Positions 1 to 8,461 are shown, numbered from the stretch's first letter. The stretch is 64,000 bases of DNA from JAFALK01 sp036500605 (GCA_036500605.1 DASYBU010000036.1:10095-74094), one strand, 5' to 3'. The notes: generated from the letters alone by a model not told the origin. Translations and numbers: made by a program.

Positions 1-1
1 G

Positions 2-505
2 CTCGACAGCAACCACGACGGCAAGATCACCGCGGCCGATGCCGAGTTCAGCGCGCTCTCGGTCTGGACCAACGCCACCGGCGGCACGGGCACGGGCGAG
101 CTGCACAGCCTGGCCTCACTGGGCATCGTAGAGCTCGACCTGAGCACGCATGCCAGCTCGGCAATGCAGAACGGCAACCTGATCGGGCTGGAGGCGACCT
201 ACAAGACCGCCGACGGCGTGAGCCACGAGCTGGCTGATGTGTGGTTCGCGCAGACACCGGCGACGGATGCCGCGACCGATGCCGCAGCCGCGGCTGCGAC
301 GACCACGACCGGCCACCACAGCTCGACGCCGCACCTGGGTGATCTCCTGCAGAGCGCTGCCGACCCGCTGATGGGTCACGCACACGCGAGCGCAAGCGGC
401 CTGACGTCTGGAACGACCACCGAGCACACGCAGCAGCTCGACATGCACACGGCCCTGCTGAAACACCGCCATGACGACGAGCAGTGGAGCCAAGCGCTGA
501 TCTGA
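2..505 (+). CDS. C-terminal fragment of an EF-hand / RTX-like secreted protein
   Basis: The reading frame is open from the window edge, so the N-terminus is missing and only about 167 residues are seen. It begins with a canonical EF-hand calcium loop (DSNHDGKITAAD), followed by a segment resembling the ELxxLAxLGI pattern that follows such loops in large calcium-binding proteins exported by type I secretion, and then ADVWFAQ. The last 90 residues are Ala/Thr/His-rich low complexity without a recognisable domain. By family analogy this is the tail of a large extracellular calcium-binding protein. The exact class (adhesin, RTX, dockerin-like) cannot be decided from this fragment. Confidence 0.6.
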   Translation, partial: LDSNHDGKITAADAEFSALSVWTNATGGTGTGELHSLASLGIVELDLSTHASSAMQNGNLIGLEATYKTADGVSHELADVWFAQTPATDAATDAAAAAATTTTGHHSSTPHLGDLLQSAADPLMGHAHASASGLTSGTTTEHTQQLDMHTALLKHRHDDEQWSQALI

Positions 506-607
506 GGTTTGCGAAATTTCAAGGCTGCTTTACGCGCCTGTTGCACGGGCTTCCGGTTTTCGAGGTACACACAGACGGTGTAAAGCTCCTCAATCGGAAG
601 CCCTCGC

Positions 608-1120
608 ATGACGAACAGAAACACGCTCCTCGCCGCGGCGACGCCCCTGCTCCTGCTCTTGCTCCTCTCGGCCTGCGCGCAGTTGCCTCCCGTGCAGTTG
701 CGCTCCGCGCCGACGCCTTCGGCCGCTGACATTGCTCAGCTGCGGGCCGCGCAAAGCCGCACGCTGGCCGTACGCCGTGAAGCGGTCTTCCCGAAGGTGC
801 TCGATGTGCTGATCGACAACGGCTACCTGATCCGCTCGGCCAGCCCGGAGGCCGGCGTCGTGTCGTTCTCGCAGCAGTGGAACGATCCGAGCCAGTACGA
901 CGCCAACATCACGCATGAAGGCACGGTGCTCTTCGAACCCGTCGACGCCGGCCACACGAAGATACGCGTGACCTTGAGCGGCAGCTGGCAGCGGCTCGAA
1001 GTCAGCAACGGCGGGGCGCGTTCGACAGACACCACGATGATGAGCGGCGTCGCGCAGCGAACCTCGGTCGACGAGTACAAGAAGCTGCTCGATCTGATCG
1101 AGAGCGGCCTCGCGCAGTAG
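608..1120 (+). CDS. Small lipoprotein of unknown function
   Basis: The product has 170 residues. It starts with a basic N-terminus, a run of seven leucines and the lipobox LSAC with Cys23 as the lipidated residue, so it is probably exported and anchored in a membrane. The mature part is a compact alpha/beta-looking domain with no motif I recognise. Similar lipoproteins of unknown function with a pattern of the type FPKVLDVLIDNGY occur in related bacteria, but I assign no function. It stands alone: the preceding gene ends about 100 bp upstream and the next plus-strand gene starts about 260 bp downstream. Confidence 0.75.
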   Translation: MTNRNTLLAAATPLLLLLLLSACAQLPPVQLRSAPTPSAADIAQLRAAQSRTLAVRREAVFPKVLDVLIDNGYLIRSASPEAGVVSFSQQWNDPSQYDANITHEGTVLFEPVDAGHTKIRVTLSGSWQRLEVSNGGARSTDTTMMSGVAQRTSVDEYKKLLDLIESGLAQ

Positions 1121-1129
1121 GTCAAGCCC

Positions 1130-1296
1130 TCAGCTCACCTGCGCGGCCAGCGTCGCCACCAGCGCCTCGCTCGGCGGGCTGCCCAGCGCAGCGCCCCAAG
1201 CCAGCCCTTGGGCGTGCCGGGCAAGGGCAGCAGATCAGTCAGCGCCTCGCCAAACGAGACGAAACGCGGCAGATCGGCGTGGATCAGGAAATCCAT
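1130..1296 (-). pseudogene. Possible relic of a PfkB-family sugar kinase (fructokinase)
   Basis: Reading the minus strand from an ATG at 1296 gives MDFLIHADLPRFVSFGEALT, which matches the usual N-terminus of PfkB carbohydrate kinases (PRFVSFGEALTD). After about 20 codons the similarity stops. A different frame then gives GAALGSPPSEALVATLAAQ followed by a stop at 1130-1132, which resembles a kinase C-terminus. An intact enzyme needs about 300 residues, so this would be a gene reduced by a large internal deletion plus a frame change. It lies between two plus-strand genes with no other explanation. The N-terminal match is fair; the C-terminal match is weak. Confidence 0.4.
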
Positions 1297-1379
1297 CCCG
1301 GCATTCAATCCGCAGTTGTGGGTACTGGCAAGCCACCCGGGCGGCAGCGCCCTGCCCTCGGAAGGGGCAAAATGCAGGG

Positions 1380-2414
1380 ATGTCTGAACCCGTGCTCATC
1401 GACGCCCTCGGCCGCCCGCTGCGCGACCTGCGCATCTCGGTCACCGATCGCTGCAACTTCCGTTGCAGCTACTGCATGCCCAAGCAGGTGTTCGACAAGC
1501 ATTACCAGTTCCTGCCGCATACCGAGCTGCTGAGCTTCGAGGAGATCACGCAGTTGGCGCGGGTCTTCGTGGCCCAGGGCGTGCGCAAGATCCGCCTGAC
1601 CGGCGGCGAGCCGCTGCTGCGGCGCGGCATTGAGTCGCTGATCGAGAAGCTGGCGCAGATCCGCACGCCGGAAGGCCAGTTGCTCGACCTCACGCTCACC
1701 ACCAACGCCTCGCTGCTGGCCCGCAAGGCCCGTGCGCTGAAGGATGCCGGTCTGCAACGGCTGACGGTCAGTCTCGATGGGCTCGACGACGCCGTGTTCC
1801 AGCGCATGAACGATGTGGGCTTCCCCGTCGCCGAAGTGCTGGCCGGTATCGAAGCCGCGCAAGCCGTAGGCCTGGCGCCGATCAAGGTCAACATGGTGGT
1901 CAAGCGTGGCGTCAACGAGGACGAAATCCTGCCGATGGCGCGGCACTTCAAGGGCACGGGCGTGGCGCTGCGCTTCATCGAGTACATGGACGTCGGCGCC
2001 ACCAATGGCTGGCGCATGAACGAAGTTCTGCCCTCCGCCGATGTGCTGGCGCTGCTGCGCAGCGAATTTGACCTGCGGCCGGTGCCGGCCAGCGATCCCG
2101 GCGAGACGGCGGAGCGCTATGCGCATGCCGATGGCGGCGGCGAGATCGGCCTGATCTCGAGCGTCACGCAGGCCTTCTGCGGCGACTGCAACCGCGCGCG
2201 GCTGTCGACCGACGGCCGCATCTACACCTGCCTGTTCGCACACCAGGGCACCGACCTGCGCGGCCTGCTGCGCGAGAACGTCGACGACGCCACGCTCGCG
2301 CAGGCGATTGCCTCGATCTGGGAACGCCGTGCGGACCGCTACTCCGAGCTGCGTGCCAGCGGCGCGGCGCCCATCCAGGAGCGCCGCATCGAAATGCATT
2401 TCATCGGTGGATAA
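1380..2414 (+). CDS. moaA: GTP 3',8-cyclase MoaA
   Basis: This is a radical-SAM enzyme that, with MoaC, turns GTP into cyclic pyranopterin monophosphate, the first step of molybdopterin synthesis in the cytoplasm. The N-terminal 4Fe-4S site is C25-x3-C29-x2-C32 in the stretch CNFRCSYC. The second, C-terminal cluster is ligated by C267, C270 and C284 (CxxC-x13-C). The chain ends in Gly-Gly, the conserved tail that reaches into the active site. Its 344 residues fit the family. GAAGGGG at 1361-1367 is the ribosome binding site. It is the first gene of a four-gene molybdenum-cofactor operon and overlaps mobA. Confidence 0.97.
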   Translation: MSEPVLIDALGRPLRDLRISVTDRCNFRCSYCMPKQVFDKHYQFLPHTELLSFEEITQLARVFVAQGVRKIRLTGGEPLLRRGIESLIEKLAQIRTPEGQLLDLTLTTNASLLARKARALKDAGLQRLTVSLDGLDDAVFQRMNDVGFPVAEVLAGIEAAQAVGLAPIKVNMVVKRGVNEDEILPMARHFKGTGVALRFIEYMDVGATNGWRMNEVLPSADVLALLRSEFDLRPVPASDPGETAERYAHADGGGEIGLISSVTQAFCGDCNRARLSTDGRIYTCLFAHQGTDLRGLLRENVDDATLAQAIASIWERRADRYSELRASGAAPIQERRIEMHFIGG

Positions 2415-2997
2415 GAGCTCCATCACCGGCTTGATCCTCGCGGGCGGACGTGGCAGTCGCATGGGTGGGCGTGACAAGGGCCTGCAGATGCTCGCGGGCC
2501 GGCCGATGGTGCAGCATGTGATGGCCCGGCTGGCGCCCCAGGTGGGCTCGCTGATGATCAGCGCCAACCGCAATGTCGAGGCTTATGCCGAACTGGGCGT
2601 GCGCGTGCTGCGCGACGCCGAAGCCGATTTCCAGGGGCCGCTCGCCGGACTGCTGGTCGGTATGCGCGCTGCCGCCACCGAGTGGATCCTGTGCGCGCCC
2701 TGCGATGCGCCCTTGCTGCCGCTCGATCTGGCGGCCCGCTTGAGTGACGGAGATGAGGACGTCTCCGTGGCGCTGCCCTGCAGCTCCGATGGGCGCGTCC
2801 AACCGCTGTTCGCGCTGCTGCGTTGCGAGATTCACGAGCGCCTGGCTGCAACACTGGCACGCGGTGAGCGCGGCGCCCAGCAATGGATGAGCTCGCAACG
2901 ACATCGGCTGGTGCGCTTCGAGCGGCCTGATGACGAGCGCGCCTTCTTCAACATCAACAGCCTCGCGCAGCTGCAGGCCTTGCAAACCCATGTCTGA
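2407..2997 (+). CDS. mobA: Molybdenum cofactor guanylyltransferase MobA
   Basis: MobA couples GMP from GTP to molybdopterin to make the guanine dinucleotide cofactor used by DMSO-reductase-family enzymes. The N-terminal nucleotide-binding signature LILAGGRGSRMGG-DKG is intact. I place the start at the GTG at 2407, inside the end of moaA (8-base overlap), because this gives 196 residues, the usual family length, and puts the signature about ten residues in. An upstream in-frame ATG at 2308 would add 33 arginine- and serine-rich residues read out of frame from moaA. The gene also overlaps the following acetyltransferase by 8 bases. Confidence 0.95.
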   Translation: MDKSSITGLILAGGRGSRMGGRDKGLQMLAGRPMVQHVMARLAPQVGSLMISANRNVEAYAELGVRVLRDAEADFQGPLAGLLVGMRAAATEWILCAPCDAPLLPLDLAARLSDGDEDVSVALPCSSDGRVQPLFALLRCEIHERLAATLARGERGAQQWMSSQRHRLVRFERPDDERAFFNINSLAQLQALQTHV

Positions 2998-3532
2998 GCC
3001 CGCTGTGTCTGCCGTCCATCTTCGCCTGTTGGCCGAATCCGATCTGCACGCCTACAAGCGGCTGCGCGACCAGATGCTGACGCGCCATCCTGATGCCTTC
3101 ACCTCCGATGCCGAAACCGAACGCGCCCGTGACGCCGCCAGCTACCGCTCGCGCCTGAGCGGTGGCAGCAAGGGCACCTGCCTGTTCACGCTGGTGGCCG
3201 CCTCCGAAGGCGGCGAGCTGGCCGGCGCGATCAGTTGCGAGCGCGAGCTGCGCGCCAAGGTGCGGCACATCGCGCATGTCGCCGGCATGATGGTGGCGCC
3301 CGATCATCAAGGGCGCGGCATCGGCCGCGAGTTGCTCGAAGCGGCCATGCGTTTGCTCAGCAAACAGGACAGTATTGAACTGATCACCCTGAGCGTGACG
3401 AGCAGCAACAAAGTCGCCGTGAAACTCTATGAAACCTGCGGTTTTTCTCGCTACGGACGCCTGGGTGGAGCACTCAAATTCCCCGATGGCAGCTCGCTCG
3501 ACAAAGACTTGATGAGCCGCAGATTGCGCTGA
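2990..3532 (+). CDS. GNAT-family N-acetyltransferase
   Basis: The 180-residue protein has the GNAT acetyl-CoA site VAPDHQGRGIGRELL and the late motif KLYETCGF typical of these enzymes. The acceptor (amino acid, peptide N-terminus or small amine) cannot be read from the sequence. The ATG at 2990 overlaps the end of mobA by 8 bases, and the next gene starts 25 bases after its stop, so it is embedded in the molybdenum-cofactor operon. A role in cofactor metabolism is only suggested by this position. Confidence 0.88.
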   Translation: MSEPAVSAVHLRLLAESDLHAYKRLRDQMLTRHPDAFTSDAETERARDAASYRSRLSGGSKGTCLFTLVAASEGGELAGAISCERELRAKVRHIAHVAGMMVAPDHQGRGIGRELLEAAMRLLSKQDSIELITLSVTSSNKVAVKLYETCGFSRYGRLGGALKFPDGSSLDKDLMSRRLR

Positions 3533-3557
3533 TTTTCGCCCCCACAGAATCGGTTTC

Positions 3558-4811
3558 ATGGAACCCGATTCTCTTGCCAACATCACCACCACACTGCGCG
3601 ACTACAAGCCTGAATTGCTGCCCTTGAGCCAGGCCAGTGAATTCATCGAAAGGCTGCTGCTGCCCCCGCGCGAACGCGAAGTCGTCCATCTGAGCCGGGC
3701 CCTGGGCCGCGTGCTGTCCTGCGACGTCGTGGCCGGCGTTCCGCTGCCCTTGTACGACACCGCGGGCGTCGAAGGCTACGCGCTGCGCGGTGAGGAACTC
3801 GAGCTCGATGCGCCCACGCGCTTCGTGATTGCCGATCCCAGCTGGGCCGGCGATGCGCAAGGCGCGTTGCTGCCCTTGCGGCACTGCCTGCGCATCGGTC
3901 AGGGGGAACCCTTGCCGCGCGGCTTCGACACCGTGGCCCCATTCAACGCACTCAGTGATGAAGGCGACTCCATCGTGATCCCGGCCCAGGTCGTGCATGC
4001 CGGCGACTTCCGGCGCGTGGCCGGTCACGACATGCCCTTGGGCGGCGTCGCGATTCCGGCGGGCCGCCAACTGCGCGCCGTAGAACTGGCCTTGCTTGCC
4101 TCTTTGCGCATCGAGAAGATCTCGGTCTGGCGCAAGCTGCGGGTGGGCGTGATCGCCACGGGCAAGAACCCGCAAGCCAACCGCTGCGCGCTGCAGGCCT
4201 TGCTGCACCGGCTCGGCTTCGAGCTCGTCGATCTCGGCGCTGTCGAGATGGAAGTCGACACCTTGTTCGATGCCTTCCGCCACGGCGCGCGCCGGGCCGA
4301 CGCCATCGTCTGCGCGGGCGGCCTTGAATACGGAGACCTTGACGATGCCAGCGATCTGATGCAGCGCGTGCTGGCCGATCTCGGCCAGGTCCAGCACTGG
4401 AATCTCGCCTTGAGCCCCGGCGGACGCATGGCCGTCGGACGCATCGGCGACTTCACCGCGCCAGCCCTGCTGTTTGCCTTGCCCGACGACCCCGCCGCCA
4501 TGATCAGCACCTTCTATGCACTGGTCCGCGAAGCACTGCTGCGCATGAGCGGCACCACGCCGGGCCGGCTGCCGATGGTGCGGGCGCGCTGCCTGAACAG
4601 CTTGCGCAAGCCGCGCGGCCGCACCGAATACAAGAGCGGCACGGTGCGGCGCGAAGGTCGCTGCTGGGTGGTGGAAGCCACCACTGCGCCGGGCGCCAGC
4701 ACCTTGGGCAGCATGAGCAACGCCAACGGCGTGATCGTGCTGGTCCACGACCAGGGCGATGTGCGCGCTGGCGATTTCGTCAGCGTGCTGCCGTTCGACG
4801 GGCTTGCCTGA
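3558..4811 (+). CDS. MoeA-family protein with altered active-site motifs
   Basis: The 417-residue product aligns along its whole length with MoeA, which inserts molybdate into adenylylated molybdopterin. The fold-defining segments are kept (N-terminal LSRALGRVL, central KLRVGVIATG, C-terminal barrel ending SVLPFDGLA). The catalytic signatures differ: the usual MDGYA is VEGYA, GGVSxGxxD is GGLEYGDLD, PGKPxxxG is PGGRMAVG, and GLPGNPxSA is ALPDDPAAM. It sits at the end of the moaA-mobA operon, where a functional moeA would be expected. It could be a divergent enzyme, a regulatory paralogue or a decaying copy. The frame is intact over 1.25 kb, which argues against simple decay. Confidence 0.85.
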   Translation: MEPDSLANITTTLRDYKPELLPLSQASEFIERLLLPPREREVVHLSRALGRVLSCDVVAGVPLPLYDTAGVEGYALRGEELELDAPTRFVIADPSWAGDAQGALLPLRHCLRIGQGEPLPRGFDTVAPFNALSDEGDSIVIPAQVVHAGDFRRVAGHDMPLGGVAIPAGRQLRAVELALLASLRIEKISVWRKLRVGVIATGKNPQANRCALQALLHRLGFELVDLGAVEMEVDTLFDAFRHGARRADAIVCAGGLEYGDLDDASDLMQRVLADLGQVQHWNLALSPGGRMAVGRIGDFTAPALLFALPDDPAAMISTFYALVREALLRMSGTTPGRLPMVRARCLNSLRKPRGRTEYKSGTVRREGRCWVVEATTAPGASTLGSMSNANGVIVLVHDQGDVRAGDFVSVLPFDGLA

Positions 4812-4827
4812 AGAAAGAACGGGCGAG

Positions 4828-5592
4828 TCAGTGCGCCTGTGCGTGCATGCGCGTCTGCACGGCGAAATCGATGACCAGTTCGTCCTGCACCGCGAGCAGC
4901 CCGCCCAGCACGCTGTAGGGCCTGACGCCATAGTCCGACTGACGCACGACGAGGCTGCCGCGCACCCGCCAGCCTTGCGCTGACGGCTCCGCGTGCAAGG
5001 CGACCCATTGCCGCTCACGCTGGCCGTGCAGCTCGATCTCGATCTCGGCGGCCAGGGCCGGCGCCTCGCCCGCAATCTGCACCGACCGCAAGCGCACCCA
5101 CGGGAACGCTTCGGCCTGCAGATTGTCGGCACCGAGCATGTGTTCGCGCGTTGACGCCACGTCCTCGGGAGAAAGGGTCGAGGCCCAGCCGGGACCGAGT
5201 GCCGCGCGTTGCTCGGGCGCGTCGATCAGCAACTGGTCAAGGCGGAACTCCAAGGCAAAGCGCGCTCCGCTCAAGCCCTTCTGCGGCGTCCACAACCAGC
5301 CCTTGAGCGCCGGCACCGTCAGCACATGGTTGTGCCCGACCTGCGGCGCCTTGCCGCCACGGAACACCAGGATGCGGACCTGCGAACCCTTGGCGTCGAC
5401 CGCTTGAAGCTGCCCGCCTTTCGAGCTTTGTAAAGCAAGGTATTCGTCGTCGAGCGCCTGCACCTGTGCTTGCGGGCTAACTTCTGATTTCAGCGGAGTC
5501 TGCGGCCCCGCGCAAGCGCTCAGCAGAACCAGCGACAGGAGCAGGCTGCCGCGCCACAAAGTGCAGGGGAAATCCGTAGTCATGATTCGCAT
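4828..5592 (-). CDS. YceI-like domain lipoprotein
   Basis: The start at 5592 gives a signal peptide ending in the lipobox LSAC (Cys27), so this is a membrane-anchored periplasmic protein of 254 residues. A second ATG at 5583 is equally possible and leaves the lipobox in place. The mature part resembles the YceI lipocalin-like beta-barrel: VGHNHVL near residue 90, alternating strands such as FALEFRLDQLLIDA, and a C-terminal SDYGVRPYSVLGGLLAVQDEL. YceI proteins bind isoprenoid or other hydrophobic ligands in the periplasm, but the ligand here is unknown. It converges with the MoeA-like gene and diverges from the next one. Confidence 0.8.
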   Translation of the reverse strand: MRIMTTDFPCTLWRGSLLLSLVLLSACAGPQTPLKSEVSPQAQVQALDDEYLALQSSKGGQLQAVDAKGSQVRILVFRGGKAPQVGHNHVLTVPALKGWLWTPQKGLSGARFALEFRLDQLLIDAPEQRAALGPGWASTLSPEDVASTREHMLGADNLQAEAFPWVRLRSVQIAGEAPALAAEIEIELHGQRERQWVALHAEPSAQGWRVRGSLVVRQSDYGVRPYSVLGGLLAVQDELVIDFAVQTRMHAQAH

Positions 5593-5645
5593 CTTGCCCG
5601 TTTTCCGCGCTAGCATTCCTCTCAGCCCAAAAACTGGAGATCGCC

Positions 5646-6191
5646 ATGGCCGCCTCACCCCTGCGCCCGGCAAACGAGCTGATGGTTCAGTACGCTCAGT
5701 ACCACCGCGACCGTCGCAACATCGCCACCCATTTCGTGGGCATCCCGCTGATCGTCTTTGCCATCGGTGTGCTGCTCGGCCGCGCGCAAATCCACCTGGG
5801 CGACTTCACGCTCAGCGCCGCCGGCCTGCTCTTCATCGCCGGTTCCATCTGGTATCTGACGCGCGGCAACTTCGCGCTCGGCGCGGTCACCGCGCTGGTG
5901 AACGGCCTGCTGTTCACGCTGGCTGAACCTCTGGCCGAAGGCTCGGTCGGCGCCTGGCTCGGCTGGGGTCTGGGCAGCTTCGCGCTGGGCTGGGTGATCC
6001 AGTTTGTTGGCCACTACTACGAAGGCCGCAAGCCGGCTTTTGTCGACGACATGGTCGGCCTGATGGTCGGCCCGATGTTCGTCGTGGGCGAGGGCATGTT
6101 CGCGCTCGGCTGGGGCGCCGAGCTGCTCGCCGAGATCGAACGCCGTGCCGGCCCGACCATGCTGCGCGACCTCGCACACCCGGCGGCATGA
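5646..6191 (+). CDS. Mpo1-like (DUF962) membrane protein
   Basis: The 181-residue protein has the Mpo1/DUF962 hallmarks: an N-terminal YHRDRRNIATHFVGIPL segment, with a histidine entering the first membrane helix, and QFVGHYYEGRKPAF before the last helix. Four hydrophobic helices are visible. Yeast Mpo1 is an iron-dependent dioxygenase of 2-hydroxy fatty acids at the membrane, and bacterial members may act on lipids similarly, though this is untested here. The ribosome binding site CTGGAG lies at about 5633-5638. Its stop overlaps the ATG of the next gene by four bases (ATGA), so the two are coupled. Confidence 0.88.
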   Translation: MAASPLRPANELMVQYAQYHRDRRNIATHFVGIPLIVFAIGVLLGRAQIHLGDFTLSAAGLLFIAGSIWYLTRGNFALGAVTALVNGLLFTLAEPLAEGSVGAWLGWGLGSFALGWVIQFVGHYYEGRKPAFVDDMVGLMVGPMFVVGEGMFALGWGAELLAEIERRAGPTMLRDLAHPAA

Positions 6192-7204
6192 CCGCTTCCG
6201 TCCTGGTGATGGGAGCTGGCTCGGTCGGCTGCTATCTGGGCGGCTTGCTGGCCGCGACCGGCCGCATCGTGCACTTCGTGGGGCGCCCGCGCGTGCTCTC
6301 CGCGCTCGCCGAACATGGGCTGCTGGTCACCGATTGCGATGGCCACAAGAAGCAGCTCCACGTCGGGCAATTCCATCTGCATGAAACACCACCCGTGGGC
6401 CTCGCGCCCGATGTGACGCTGCTGTGCGTCAAGAGCGGCGCCACCTTCGAGGCCGCGCAGTCGCTGCAACACGCGCTGCTGCCGGGTAGCCTGCTGCTGT
6501 CGATGCAGAACGGCATCAGCAATGCCGAACGCGCGCAAGCCGCCGCGCCGAGCCTCGATGTGCGCGCCGGCATGGTGCCGTTCAACGTGGCCGAACTCTC
6601 ACCCGGCCATTACCACCGCGGCACCGGCGGCAAGCTGATCGTCGAGGGTTCGCCGGGCGATGCCGCCATCGCCGATCTGGCGCAGGCTTTTGCACAGGCC
6701 AGCGTCGGCCTGCAATGGCAGCAGGACCTGCGCGCCGTGCAATGGGGCAAGCTGCTGATCAACTTGAACAACCCCGTCAATGCACTCTCGGGCCGACCGC
6801 TGCGCGCCGAGTTGCTCGAGCGCGGTTACCGGCGTTGCTTTGCCGCGCTGCAGGCCGAGGCGCTTGATGTGCTGGAGGCCGCCGGCTTCACGGTCGCGCA
6901 GTTCACCCCGCTGCCGCCGCGCCGCCTGATCCAGGCCCTGCGCCTGCCCACGCCGCTGTTCCGCCTGCTGGCGCGGCGCATGCTGAAGATCGACGACAAG
7001 GCCCGCTCGAGCATGGCCGACGATCTGCAGCTGGGTCGCACGACCGAGATCGATGCGCTGTGCGGTGAGGTGGTTCGCCTCGCGCATCGCCAGGGGCGGC
7101 AGGCGCCGCTCAATGCACGCATGCTCACGCTCGTTCAAGCGTGGCCGCACGCGCCGCAGCCCTATGGGCCGCGGGAGCTGGAAGAAGCGCTCGGCCTCGC
7201 CTGA
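6188..7204 (+). CDS. panE: Ketopantoate reductase (2-dehydropantoate 2-reductase)
   Basis: PanE uses NADPH to reduce ketopantoate to pantoate for coenzyme A synthesis. The 338-residue chain opens with a Rossmann loop VMGAGSVGCYLGG, has the QNGIS segment near residue 105, and carries the catalytic region WGKLLINLNNPVNALSG, with the invariant Lys and Asn, near residue 190. The C-terminal helical domain ends with a TEIDALCG-like segment. It starts within the stop of the Mpo1-like gene. Several paralogues of this family exist in related genomes with other 2-oxo acid substrates, so panE is probable rather than certain. Confidence 0.82.
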   Translation: MTASVLVMGAGSVGCYLGGLLAATGRIVHFVGRPRVLSALAEHGLLVTDCDGHKKQLHVGQFHLHETPPVGLAPDVTLLCVKSGATFEAAQSLQHALLPGSLLLSMQNGISNAERAQAAAPSLDVRAGMVPFNVAELSPGHYHRGTGGKLIVEGSPGDAAIADLAQAFAQASVGLQWQQDLRAVQWGKLLINLNNPVNALSGRPLRAELLERGYRRCFAALQAEALDVLEAAGFTVAQFTPLPPRRLIQALRLPTPLFRLLARRMLKIDDKARSSMADDLQLGRTTEIDALCGEVVRLAHRQGRQAPLNARMLTLVQAWPHAPQPYGPRELEEALGLA

Positions 7205-7231
7205 GTGGCTGAGAGGCCCGAGAGAGAACGC

Positions 7232-8326
7232 TCAGCTGTTCTTCGAGATCGTGATCGTCGGGAACTTGGACGAGAAGTCCTTGGTCTGAGCGGCGATCTT
7301 GACCGCCACGGCGCGGGCCAGCGATTTGTACAGCGCCGAATGCTCACCGTCGGGATCGGCCGCCACGGTCGGCTTGCCAGCATCGGCCTGCTCACGGATG
7401 CTCATCGCCAGCGGCAAGGCGCCGAGGTAGCTGATGTCGTATTGCTGCGCCATTTTTCGGCCGCCGTCGGCGCCGAAGATGTGCTCGGCGTGGCCGCAGT
7501 TCGTGCACACATGAACCGCCATGTTCTCGACGAGGCCGAGGATCGGCACATTGACCTTCTCGAACATCTTGAGGCCCTTCTTGGCGTCGATCAGCGCGAT
7601 GTCCTGCGGCGTGGTCACGATGATCGCGCCCGTCAGCGGCACGCGCTGCGAGAGCGTCAGCGCGATATCGCCGGTGCCCGGCGGCATGTCGATGATCAGG
7701 TAGTCGAGATCAGACCAATGCGTCTGGCGCAGCAACTGCTCAAGCGCCTGCGTCGCCATCGGGCCGCGCCAGATCATGGCCTGGTCTTCATCGACGAGGA
7801 AGCCGATCGACATGACCTGCAGGCCGTGGCCGATGTGCGGTTCCATCATCTTGCCGTCGGCGCTCTGCGGCGGGCCGCTGACGCCAAGAAGCAGCGGCAT
7901 GCTGGGGCCGTAGATGTCGGCATCGAGCACGCCCACGCGGGCGCCTTCGGCCGCCAGCGCCAGGGCCAGGTTGACGGCCGTGGTGCTCTTGCCCACACCG
8001 CCCTTCCCCGAGGCCACAGCGACGATGTTCTTCACGCCCGGCAGCAGTTGCACGCCGCGCTGCACCGCATGCGCGGCGATCTTGCTGCTGATGTTGACGG
8101 TGATGTGGCCGACGCCCTCGACCGTGCTGGCCGCGGCTTCAAGCCGCGCGCGCAGGCCGTCGACCAGGCTGGCGGCCGGATAGCCTAACTCGACATCAAA
8201 GCTGACCGCTGCACCGTTGATGCGCAGGTTCTTCAGCTGTTTGCCGGTGACAAAGTCCTGGCCGGTTTCGGGATCGACGACGGATTGCAGCGCTGCGAGC
8301 AGCGCGGTTTCGGTAGGTGCTGGCAT
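7232..8326 (-). CDS. apbC: Iron-sulfur cluster carrier protein Mrp/ApbC
   Basis: This P-loop ATPase of the MinD/Mrp group binds and delivers 4Fe-4S clusters in the cytoplasm. Starting at the ATG at 8326 the protein has 364 residues: an N-terminal MIP18-like domain (LQSVVDPETGQDF), the deviant Walker A GKGGVGKST near residue 105, IYGPSMPLLLG, the Walker B-like LIIDMPPGTGD, and the CxxC pair CTNCG near residue 280 that holds the bridging cluster. A longer frame to 8467 adds a cysteine/arginine-rich stretch that is probably not translated. It faces the toxin-antitoxin pair across a short divergent region. Confidence 0.96.
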   Translation of the reverse strand: MPAPTETALLAALQSVVDPETGQDFVTGKQLKNLRINGAAVSFDVELGYPAASLVDGLRARLEAAASTVEGVGHITVNISSKIAAHAVQRGVQLLPGVKNIVAVASGKGGVGKSTTAVNLALALAAEGARVGVLDADIYGPSMPLLLGVSGPPQSADGKMMEPHIGHGLQVMSIGFLVDEDQAMIWRGPMATQALEQLLRQTHWSDLDYLIIDMPPGTGDIALTLSQRVPLTGAIIVTTPQDIALIDAKKGLKMFEKVNVPILGLVENMAVHVCTNCGHAEHIFGADGGRKMAQQYDISYLGALPLAMSIREQADAGKPTVAADPDGEHSALYKSLARAVAVKIAAQTKDFSSKFPTITISKNS

Positions 8327-8449
8327 AGCTGCGCATTGTCGCCCGGCTTGAGAGCACTTGCCGACACAGGTGCGATGGCACGCTCTTAGGGATGGCTTGC
8401 GGGCGCAGGGGCAGCCACCGTGCATCCATGGCGAACAGTCAAAAATAGA

Positions 8450-8461
8450 CAACCATGGTTG
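8450..8461. promoter_or_regulatory. 12-bp palindrome over the toxin start codon
   Basis: CAACCATGGTTG is a perfect dyad centred on the ATG of the toxin gene, and no Shine-Dalgarno sequence is visible upstream. Toxin-antitoxin pairs of this class repress their own promoter by binding a palindrome near the start, so this is a candidate operator. Its use is not proven by the sequence. Confidence 0.35.
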
